Part shown: positions 13,101 through 23,300 of the stretch, in pieces
How positions within the stretch are numbered: the first letter of the stretch is position 1
Layout of the letters: every line of letters starts with the position of its first letter
Assembly: GCF_932526225.1 (NCBI RefSeq)
Contig: NC_064044.1
Span: forward strand, 7,552,801-7,616,800
Length of the DNA stretch: 64,000 bases
Reading direction: 5' to 3'
Origin: Nematostella vectensis
Taxonomy: Eukaryota > Cnidaria > Anthozoa > Actiniaria > Edwardsiidae
Made by a program: the position numbers and the translations under genes
The notes under the pieces: generated by a model
What the model was told of the DNA's origin: nothing
The model's input: only the letters and a program-made list of their open reading frames with translations
Database searches by the model: none

Positions 13101-16067
13101 TTGTTCTCAGTTCTTCGTGCGGCGGGCATCGCCACAGGCCTCCCGAGCGGTGCTATTCTTGTGCTTTCTGATCAAAGACGATGCCTGCGTTTTATTTAGC
13201 CTACCTGTAGGCTCTGATAGTTTTTCCGGCACGAAAACTCCGAAAACACGGAGTTCGCGTAACGCGGCCGCCATCTTGGATAATGCGCTCCGTAGGGGAG
13301 GGGGAGGAAAAATACGCGAAGCACCCAAGATGACGGCCGGGTTATGCGAACTCCGTGTTTTCGGGGTTTTCGTGCCGGAAAAATAATCAAAGCCTACAGG
13401 TAGGCTACGTTTTACCGTCAATAGTTCAGTGTGCGAGTCTACGGTTTGTATTAAAGGATATATTAGGGATAATAAAAAAATTCACGTAAACTTGCAGAAA
13501 TCCGTGTTTTCTGCGGTTTTAAGGCCGCCACCTTGAAAAACCGGCCCAGGCTGCAACGTTTTAGCACAGGTTTCCCACGCGCTTGTCCCAAGCTCTTTTA
13601 GACCATTTGCTAAAACCACATCCATTTATTGATATTTAGTCTACATATGCCGTTTTTTAGAATGAATATATATTGTTTATGTCTCTAGAATGCATGTGTG
13701 CCGGGAGCGTGTCCCAGTGGAAAGGTGTGCAGGGCAGATTTCGTGAATGGGGGATTTTCCTGCGAGTGCCCGGCTGGCTCAGCACCATGTGGTATGAAAG
13801 AAACGATCTTTACGATATCATACTACATACCTTTTCCAGACAGGCTAACTCGCTTCAGCTCTAGTAACAGATTTTAGGGAAGGTGTGTGGGATGGGTGGA
13901 TGGCGTTACCCTCCTTTTAGAGTGATTTTTTTAGGTAGCTAAGATCCACAAATTTACGCCGCCCTATGTTTTATGTATTTCTAATAATATAAAGTTACCT
14001 ACCTCCATGCAACGACAGCAACTTCATCTCCATCTACGACAGCGGCATCCGAGTCATTAACAACAACTTTATCCCTTTCTACAACAGCGGCATCCGAGTC
14101 AACAACAACAACTTTATCCCCTGCTACGACAGCGGCATCCGAGTCAACAACAACAACTTTATCCCCTTCTACGACAGCGGCATCCGAGTCAACAACAACA
14201 ACTTTATCCCCTGCTACGACAGCGGCATCCGAGTCAACAACAACAACTTCATCCCCTTCTACAACAGCGGCATCCGAGTCAACAACAACAACTTCATCCC
14301 CTTCTACAACAGCGGTATCCGAGTCAACAACAACAACTTCATCCCCTTCTACGACAGCGGTATCCGAGTCAACAACAACAACAACAACACCTTCATCTCC
14401 ATCAATGACGACTAAATCCGAGTCAACAACAGGAACTTCATCTCAATCTACGACAGCGGTAACAACAACAGAAGCAATTCCTACGACACCAGGTAACTCA
14501 TCAAATCAAATGTCTTTTCGGGTGCCTTGCTGGGGAAGATATAGAACTGCTGATGATTCTCGTCTTCTGATTTCTGCGTTGCTCTGTCAAACTCGAAAAC
14601 AAAATGGCGGTCTCTTTTATCAAATGACAGCCTTTGCAGCCACTCCTATTAGGGCTATGATGTTACTCTTTCATCTTACATCCGGTCCAGACTCGTAGCC
14701 AGTCGCTTATTTATAAAAGAACAGAAAGAGAAGAGAGCTTGAGAGGAAAAAAGAGGGCGCGCAAGGATGTCTGGGAAGGAAGATGAGGTCGCGCGCCCTC
14801 ATATTAATTAGCGACTGGGTACGAGTCTGCATCCAGTCTCGTTACACCGAAGTCCTAACATTCACGTATTCGAAAAATTAAAGCTTGTACCCATGCTTTA
14901 TGATCCATGTGTATTAGTATAGATAGATTATTTTTTTATTACCCGCTTACACAAAGTTGTACTTTAATATTATGGTTTGCATTTAGGCCGCCGTACCCAG
15001 GAATTTTAGAACGGGTGGGGAGGGTGGGACTTTGTTTTGTAGTGTTATTCAGTTTTATTTTATCCATAGAGCTGGCGTTCTAGTCGAGTGGGGTGGATCT
15101 TTTGAGCCCTCCCCCCTCCCCTCCCCCTTCAGTCTCGGGCCTGCATTATGTCTGAGGCAAACTATTATATGTGCCATTTTAATTTTGTTAATTCTTATCA
15201 AGATTATTATTTTATTCTGTGCAGACTGTGCATCATCGACAGCAGTTGGACTGCAAGACAGGAGTATCATCCCGGACAATAGCTTTTCCGCATCATCGCA
15301 GTATTATTCTTTTTCTTGGCCATTTGTTTACCCTGCCAAAGACGCGCGTCTGCATGGAGACAACTATTGGGCTCCTGGCACCCTATCTAATTCGTACATA
15401 CAGGTCCATTTGATCTTTCAGTACACAATTTGTGCCGTGGCAACGCAAGGAGGCGCTTCGAATAGAAGGGTTACACATTATAAACTATCATTATCAGCCA
15501 CTGGGTCCACCTGGAACATCTACCAAGAAAACGGCGCCGATAAGGTAAGCGTTAGAGAGACGGAATGATAGAATGAATGAAGGCGGAACTGAGTAGGCCT
15601 AGATATTTTGTCTATAACCTGCTGTACCTCTTATTATAATTTGAGGGGTTTAAAGAATGTCGAAAATACAACGGTTCTTTTGAAAGAAAAATAACCATCA
15701 GAACAACAAAATAAACATCCACGATGAAAGTCTGATAGTTTATTAACGATCTTTGATTGAACGTTTCTCAGTTACTTGCTTGAATGAGCCGATAAAAATG
15801 AATCTTTGATCGACTCGGTATTGTGCGGGAGCGTAAAATGGCTGCGTGGTTGGCCTTCCTTGACGCCCCCGTCCTTCCCTCTTCACATTATCATAATTTG
15901 TCTTTTTCACTTACTGGACACAGGTGTTTAACGGAAATAACGACACGAGCACGGTGGTGAAAAATGAATTGACAAACAAACCGTCTGCACGGTATATCAA
16001 GTTTCTTCCGACCTCATGGAATGATCGCCCTGCCCTCCGGCTTGAAGTATACGGAACTCTCCAGTGA
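10104..16067 (+). CDS. Secreted PAN/EGF/mucin/discoidin (F5/8C) protein, six exons
   Basis: Exons read as 10104-10161, 12065-12318, 13689-13791, 14019-14492, 15225-15544 and 15924-16067. All have AG/GT borders and compatible phases, giving 450 residues. Exon 1 encodes a signal peptide (MRSEKFLIALLLCVARFAK). Exon 2 is a Cys-rich PAN/apple-like module with the typical CQSFNYN stretch and six cysteines. Exon 3 is one EGF-like domain with six cysteines (C-x4-C-x5-C-x9-C-x-C-x6-C). Exon 4 is a Thr/Ser/Pro mucin-like linker made of 15-residue repeats. Exons 5 and 6 form a discoidin/F5/8 type C domain, starting at DCASSTAVGLQD and ending ARYIKFLPTSW...LRLEVYGTLQ. The family usually binds carbohydrate or phospholipid at the cell surface or in matrix or mucus; that role is inferred. 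Domain-per-exon structure supports the model. The exon 4 acceptor has a weak pyrimidine tract and is the least certain border. A minisatellite begins about 20 bp after the stop. Confidence 0.85.
12373..12655. repeat. 41-bp tandem repeat, about seven copies
   Basis: The unit contains GGTCGCTCTGTAGTGCCTG and CCTCTCACCACAGGTTTCCC and is nearly identical across copies. It lies in intron 2 of the discoidin-protein gene, 55 bp after exon 2. Confidence 0.95.
13198..13407. mobile_element. Foldback MITE with ~82-bp arms
   Basis: The left arm begins AGCCTACCTGTAGGCT and continues TTTTTCCGGCACGAAAACTC and AACACGGAGTTCGCG. The right arm is its reverse complement with about 10% difference, with a spacer of about 45-50 bp. 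Each outermost 16 bp is itself a palindrome. CGTTTTA occurs just outside on both sides and may be a target duplication. Open frames across it on both strands are by-products of the symmetry. Confidence 0.85.
14019..14492 (+). repeat. Coding 45-bp tandem repeat (mucin-like linker)
   Basis: About eight imperfect copies of a 45-bp unit encode TTTTLSPSTTAASES-type repeats inside exon 4 of the discoidin protein. The unit is a multiple of three, so copy-number change keeps the frame. Dense Thr/Ser predicts heavy O-glycosylation. Confidence 0.85.
14689..14828. mobile_element. MITE with AGACTCGTAGCCAGTCGCT-type ends
   Basis: Left end AGACTCGTAGCCAGTCGCTT; the right end is its complement, AGCGACTGGGTACGAGTCT. 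A second inverted pair lies inside (GAGGGCGCGC and GCGCGCCCTC). It is in intron 4 of the discoidin-protein gene. Confidence 0.8.
15729..15862 (+). repeat. Dispersed repeat just upstream of an exon, copy 1
   Basis: Shares with 42801-42934 the ordered blocks AGTCTGATA, TTTGATTGAA, ACTTGCTTGAA, GCCGATAAAAATG and TTGGCCTTC. It ends 61 bp before the last exon of the discoidin-protein gene. Confidence 0.75.
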
Positions 16068-16087
16068 TTTATACGTTGCCGATCGCC

Positions 16088-18953
16088 AATAGACACTCGT
16101 CCGCAGACACTCAGCAAAAGACACTCGTCAGTGAAAACTCGTCAATAGACACTAGTCAGTAGACATTCGTCAGTAGACACCTTGAACAGTAGACACTTGT
16201 CAGTACACATTTGTTAGACACTAGCCAGTAGACATTCATCAGTAGACACTCGTAAGTAGACACTTTTCAGTACACATTTGTTAGACACTAGTCAGTAGAC
16301 ATTCATCAGTAGACACTCGTCAGTAGACACTTTTCAGTACACATTTGTTAGACACTAGTCAGTAGACACTTGTCAGTACACATTTGTTAGACACTAGTCA
16401 GTAGACACTCGTCAGTACACATTTGTTAGACACTAGTCAGTAGACACTTGTCAGTAGACACTCGTCAGTAGACATTCGTCAGTAGACACTCGTCAGTAGA
16501 CACTTGTCAGTAGACACTTGTCAGTACACATTTGTTAGACACTAGTCAGTAGACATTCGTCAGTAGACACTCGTCAGTAGACACTTGTCAGTACACATTT
16601 GTTAGACACTCGTCAGTAGACATTCGTCAGTAGACACTCGTCAGTAGACATTCGTCAGTAGACACTTGTCAGTAGACACTTGTCAGTAGACACTCGTCAG
16701 TACACATTTGTTAGACACTAGTCAGTAGACATTCGTCAGTAGACACTCGTCAGTAGACACTTGTCAGTACACATTTGTTAGACACTAGTCAGTAGACATT
16801 CGTCAGTAGACACTTGTCAGTAGACACTTGTCAGTAGACACTCGTCAGTACACATTTGTTAGACACTAGTCAGTAGACATTCGTCAGTAGACACTCGTCA
16901 GTAGACACTTGTCAGTACACATTTGTTAGACACTAGTCAGTAGACATTCGTCAGTAGACACTTGTCAGTAGACACTTGTCAGTAGACACTTGTCAGTACA
17001 CATTTGTTAGACACTAGTCAGTAGACACTCGTCAGTAGACACTCGTCAGTAGACATTCGTCAGTAGACATTCGTCAGTAGACACTTGTCAGTAGACACTT
17101 GTCAGTAGACACTTGTCAGTACACATTTGTTAGACACTAGTCAGTAGACATTCGTCAGTAGACACTCGTCAGTAGACACTTGTTAGACACTAGTCAGTAC
17201 ACATTTGTTAGACACTAGTCAGTAGACACTAGTCAGTAGACACTTGTCAGTACACATTTGTTAGACACTCGTCAGTAGACATTCGTCAGTAGACACTCGT
17301 CAGTAGACATTCGTCAGTAGACATTCGTCAGTAGACACTTGTCAGTAGACACTAGTCAGTAGACACTTGTCAGTACACATTTGTTAGACACTCGTCAGTA
17401 GACATTCTTCAGTAGACACTCGTCAGTAGACATTCGTCAGTAGACACTAGTCAGTAGACATTCGTCAGTAGACACTAGTCAGTAGACATTCGTCAGTAGA
17501 CACTCGTCAGTAGACATTCGTCAGTAGACACTTGTCAGTAGACACTTGTCAGTAGACACTTGTCAGTACACATTTGTTAGACACTAGTCAGTAGACATTC
17601 GTCAGTAGACACTCGTCAGTAGACACTTGTTAGACACTAGTCAGTACACATTTGTTAGACACTAGTCAGTAGACATTCGTCAGTAGACACTCGTCAGTAG
17701 ACACTTGTTAGACACTAGTCAGTACACATTTGTTAGACACTCGTCAGTACACATTTGTTAGACACTAGTCAGTAGACACTAGTCAGTAGACATTCGTCAG
17801 TAGACACTTGTCAGTAGACACTTGTCAGTAGACACTCGTCAGTACACATTTGTTAGACACTCGTCAGTAGACATTCGTCAGTAGACACTCGTCAGTAGAC
17901 ATTCGTCAGTAGACACTCGTCAGTAGACATTCGTCAGTAGACACTTGTCAGTACACATTTGTTAGACACTCGTCAGTAGACATTCGTCAGTAGACACTCG
18001 TCAGTAGACATTCGTCAGTAGACATTCTTCAGTAGACACTCGTCAGTAGACATTCGTCAGTAGACACTAGTCAGTAGACATTCGTCAGTAGACACTAGTC
18101 AGTAGACATTCGTCAGTAGACACTCGTCAGTAGACATTCGTCAGTAGACACTTGTCAGTAGACACTTGTCAGTAGACACTTGTCAGTACACATTTGTTAG
18201 ACACTAGTCAGTAGACACTTGTCAGTAGACACTTGTCAGTAGACACTTGTCAGTAGACACTTGTCAGTAGACACTTGTCAGTACACATTTGTTAGACACT
18301 AGTCAGTAGACACTCGTCAGTAGACACTCGTCAGTAGACACTTGTTAGACACTAGTCAGTACACATTTGTTAGACACTAGTCAGTAGACATTCGTCAGTA
18401 GACACTCGTCAGTAGACACTTGTTAGACACTAGTCAGTACACATTTGTTAGACACTCGTCAGTACACATTTGTTAGACACTAGTCAGTTGACACTCGTCA
18501 GTAGACATTCGTCAGTAGACACTCGTCAGTACACATTTGTTAGACACTCGTCAGTAGACATTCGTCAGTAGACACTTGTCAGTAGACATTCGTCAGTAGA
18601 CACTCGTCAGTAGACATTCGTCAGTAGACATTCGTCAGTAGACACTTGTCAGTAGACACTAGTCAGTAGACATTCGTCAGTACACATTTGTTAGACACTC
18701 GTCAGTAGACATTCGTCAGTAGACACTCGTCAGTAGACACTCGTCAGTAGACACTCGTCAGTAGACACTTGTCAGTACACATTTGTTAGACACTCGTCAG
18801 TAGACATTCGTCAGTAGACACTCGTCAGTAGACATTCGTCAGTAGACACTTGTCAGTAGACACTTGTCAGTAGACACTCGTCAGTAGACACTCTTCAGTA
18901 GACACTCGTCAGTAGACACTCGTCAGTAGACACTCGTCAGTAGACACTTGTAA
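16088..18953. repeat. 2.9-kb minisatellite, 14-bp unit (CAGTAGACACTCGT)
   Basis: Roughly 200 copies of a 14-bp unit with variants ACTCGT, ACTTGT, ACTAGT and ATTCGT, mixed with a longer variant CAGTACACATTTGTTAGACA. Blocks of several units recur, showing segmental duplication inside the array. It begins about 20 bp after the stop codon of the discoidin-protein gene, so it lies in or abuts the 3' UTR; no AATAAA is seen between stop and array. Confidence 0.97.
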
Positions 18954-19753
18954 GTATAGATTCAGTCGTAGAGAGCCATTAGTTAAAAAAATACTTGTTA
19001 ACTTGTATTGTAAACTTTTATAAATAACATTAATTTTCACATGCTAGGGAAAGGTCATTATTTATCGGGGGGGGGGGGGGGGTGGGGCTGCTAAGTTGAT
19101 TTTTTTTCAGGTTCCAAAATTTGGACCCTCCCACAATCTAAAGCACATAAATGAGGACCCTCCCCCAAGAAGGCGTCCCCCAGAACACAACAGCGTATTG
19201 GTTAGTTTATTAACTTTATTGTAGTCTTGAGTGTACACGTACGGCTCGTACTTCCAGGGGCGCCAGCAACAATATGTTGTTAAAGTGTAATAGTCAAGCC
19301 GGAACAAAAGAGAACAAAGACGTTACAGTGTTTTAGTACTAAATAAACTAAATGGAATTTCACATGAATTTGAAAACAACACTAACCATATAATTTTAAA
19401 ATATGTAATAAAAATATGTAAAAAAAAACAAGCACTTTATAAGGCTTTAGGGGATCGATTGGGCACTTTGTTAACTAGAATATGATCTGAATGTGACCGC
19501 TTATTGTGTGGCCTATTTGGGGCCCATTTTTCAGGGGTGTAAATAATTTTGTATAGGGGGTTTGGGGGCATGCTCCCCCGTAATAATTTTGCCGTTTTCA
19601 AATATATTAAATTCTCATTATTATTAAAACTTAGATAGAAAACAGCATCATAATGATCATAATTTTTGAAATTCCAGACTTTTATGAGACTTGAAAATTG
19701 ATCAGAATACCTGTTCAAAAATGAGGCCCTCCCCTGAACCATGGATCCAAATT
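18954..19753. other. Unique spacer between two minisatellites
   Basis: Contains a G-run at about 19068-19082 and an AATAAA at 19343 that could end the upstream transcript. Parts near 19110-19190 and 19530-19580 resemble the C-rich texture of the next array. No gene recognised. Confidence 0.4.
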
Positions 19754-20300
19754 TGAGGCCCTCCCCTAAACCGAGCAGCCCTTCTCCCCCCAAACATAGC
19801 AGCCCTTCTCCCCCCCAAAACATAGCAGCCCTCCTCCCCCCCCAAACATAGCAGCCCTCCATCCCCCCCAAACATAGAAGCCCTCCTCACCCCCCAAACA
19901 TAGCAGCCCTCCTCCCCCCCCAAACATAGCAGCCCTCCTCCCCCCCCCAAAACATAGCAGCCCTCCTTCCCCCCCAAATATAGCAGCCTTCCTCCCCCCC
20001 AAACATAGCAGCTCTCCCCCCCTAAACATAGCAGCCCTCCTTCCCCCCCAAACATAGCAGCCCTCCATCCCCCCCAAATATAGCAGCCCTCCTTCCCCCC
20101 AAACATAGCAGCCCTCCCCTCCCCCCAAACATAACAGCCCTCCTTCCCCCCCAAACATAGCAGCCCTCCTTCTCCCCCAAATATAGCAGCCTTCCTTCCC
20201 CCCCAAACATAGCAGCCCTCCCCTCCCCCCAAACATAGCAGCCCTCCTCCCCCCCAAACATAGAAGCCCTCCCCCCTAAACATAGCAGCCCTCCTCCCAC
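19754..20300. repeat. C-rich minisatellite, ~26-bp unit (AAACATAGCAGCCCTCC)
   Basis: About 21 copies of CCCCCCAAACATAGCAGCCC with variable C-run length. The variable C-run shifts frame repeatedly, and the minus-strand Gly-rich open frames through it are artefacts of the repeat. Confidence 0.95.
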
Positions 20301-20363
20301 GTTAAATAACGACCCTTCCCTTAGTTGACACTCAACAAGGCACTCATACTCATTAGTAGTTGC

Positions 20364-23300
20364 TTGGCTTGCATACAAGGGAACGAGATGCTTCCATACA
20401 AGGGAACGAGGTGCTTGCATACAACTATACATGGGAACGAGACGCTTGTATACAAAGGAACGAGGTGCTTGTATACAAGGGAACGAGGTGCTTGTATACA
20501 GGGAACGAGATGCTTGTATACAAGGGAACGAGGTGCTTGTATACAAAGGAACGAGGTGCTTGTATACAAGGGAACGAGGTGCTTGTATACAGGGAACGAG
20601 GTGCTTGTATACAAGGGAACGAGGTGCTTGTATACAAGGGAACGAGGTGCTTGTATACAAGGGAACGAGGTGCTTGTATACAAGGGAACGAGGTGCTTGT
20701 ATACAGTGAACGAGGTGCTTGTATACAAGGGAACGAGGTGCTTGTATACAAGGGAACGAGGTGCTTGCATACAAGGGAACGAGGTGCTTGCATACAAGGG
20801 AACAAGGTGCTTGTATACAGGGAACGAGGTGCTTGCATACAAGGGAACGAGGTGCTTGCATACAAGGGAACGAGGTGCTTGTATACAAGGGAACGAGGTG
20901 CTTGTATACAAGGGAACGAGGTGCTTGTATACAAGGGAACGAGGTGCTTGTATACAAGGGAACGAGGTGCTTGCATACAAGGAAACGAGGTGCTTGTATT
21001 CAAGGGAACGAGGTGCTTGTATACAGGGGAACGAGGTGCTTGTATACAAGGGAACGAGGTGCTTGTATACAGGGAACGAGGTGCTTGTATACAAGGGAAC
21101 GAGGTGCTTGTATACAAGGGAACGAGGTGCTTGTATACAGGGAACGAGGTGCTTGCATACAAGGGAACAAAGTGCTTGTATACAGGGAACGAGGTGCTTG
21201 CATACAAGGGAACGAGGTGCTTGTATACAAGGGAACGAGATGCTTGCATACAAGGGAACGAGGTGCTTGTATACAGGGAACGAGGTGCTTGCATACAAGG
21301 GAACGAGGTGCTTGCATACAAGGGAACGAGGTGCTTGTATACAGGGAACGAAATGCTTGTATACAAAGGAACAAGGTGCTTGTATACAAGGGAACGAGGT
21401 GCTTCCATACAAGTGAACGAGGTGCTTCCATACAAGGGAACGAGGTGCTTCCATACAAAGGAACGAGGTGCTTGCATACAAGGGAACGAGGTGCTTGTAT
21501 ACAAGGGAACGAGGTGCTTGCATACAAGGGAACGAGGTGCTTGCATACAAGGGAACGAGGTGCTTGTATACAAGGGAACGAGGTGCTTGTATACATGGGA
21601 ACGAGGTGCTTGCATACAGGGAACGAGGTGCTTCCATACAAGGGAACGAGGTGCTTGTATACAAGGGAACGAGGTGCTTGTATACAACGGAACGAGGTGC
21701 TTTCTAACAAGGGAACGAGGTGCTTGTATACAAGGGAACGTGGTGCTTCCATACAAGGGAACGAGGTGCTTGCATACAAGGGAACGAGGTGCTTGTATAC
21801 AGGGAACGAGGTGCTTGCTTACAAGGGAACGAGGTGCTTGTATACAAGGGAACCAGGTGCTTGTATACAAGAGAACGAGGTGCTTGTATACAAGGGAACG
21901 AGGTGCTTGTATACAAGGGAACGAGGTGCTTGTATACAAGGGAACGAGGTGCTTCCATACAAGGGAACGAGGTGCTTGTATACAAGGGAACGAGGTGCTT
22001 GTATACAAGGGAACGAGGTGCTTGTATACATGGGAACGAGGTGCTTGCATACAGGGAACGAGGTGCTTCCATACAAGGGAACGAGGTGCTTGTATACAAG
22101 GGAACGAGGTGCTTGTATACAACGGAACGAGGTGCTTTCTAACAAGGGAACGAGGTGCTTGTATACAAGGGAACGTGGTGCTTCCATACAAGGGAACGAG
22201 GTGCTTGCATACAAGGGAACGAGGTGCTTGTATACAGGGAACGAGGTGCTTGCTTACAAGGGAACGAGGTGCTTGTATACAAGGGAACCAGGTGCTTGTA
22301 TACAAGAGAACGAGGTGCTTGTATACAAGGGAACGAGGTGCTTGTATACAAGGGAACGAGGTGCTTGTATACAAGGGAACGAGGTGCTTCCATACAAGGG
22401 AACGAGGTGCTTGCATACAAGGGAACGAGGTGCTTGCATACAAGGGAACGAGGTGCTTGTATACAGGGAACGAGGTGCTTGCATACAAGGGAACGAGGTG
22501 CTTGTATACAAGGGAACGAGGTGCTTGCATACAAGGGAACGTGGTGCTTGTATACAAGGGAACGAGGTGCTTCCATACAAGGGAACGAGGTGCTTGTATA
22601 CAAGGGAACGAGGTGCTTGTATACAAGGGAACGAGGTGCTTGCATACAAGGGAACGAGGTGCTTCCATACAAGGGAACGAGGTGCTTGCATACAAGGGAA
22701 CGAGGTGCTTGCATACAAGGGAACGAGGTGCTTGTATACAGGGAACGAGGTGCTTGCATACAAGGGAACGAGGTGCTTGTATACAGGGGAACGAGGTGCT
22801 TCCATACAAGTGAACCAGGTGCTTGTATACAGGGAACGAGGTGCTTGCATACAAGGGAACGAGGTGCTTGTATACAAGGGAACGAGGTGCTTGTATACAA
22901 GGGAACGAGGTGCTTGTATACAAGAGAACGAGGTGCTTGTATACAGGGAACGAGGTGCTTGTATACAAGGGAACGAGGTGCTTGTATACATGGGAACAAG
23001 GTGCTTGTATACAAGGGAACGAGGTGCTTGTATACAAGGGAACAAGATGCTTGTATACAAGGAAACGAGGTGCTCGCATGCAAGGGAACTAGGTGCTTGT
23101 ATACAAGAAAACGAGGTGCTTGTATACAGGGAACAAGGTGCTTGCATACAAGGGAACAAGGTGCTTGTATACAGGGAACGAGGTGCTTGCATACAAGGGA
23201 ACGAGGTGCTTGCATACAAGGGAACGAGGTGCTTGTATACAAGGGAACGAGGTGCTTGTATACAAGGGAACGAGGTGCTTGTATACAAGGGAACGAGGTG

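Noticed and set aside
13060..13421. Overlapping ~100-residue frames on both strands with similar peptides
   Set aside because: The similarity of the two strands is due to the inverted repeat at 13198-13407.
16088..18953. Telomere-like or CRISPR-like array
   Set aside because: Unit CAGTAGACACTCGT is not a telomere repeat, and there are no spacers.
19754..20283. Gly-rich minus-strand frames resembling a structural or antifreeze-like protein
   Set aside because: Frame follows a C-rich tandem repeat with variable homopolymer length; overlapping frames are equally open.
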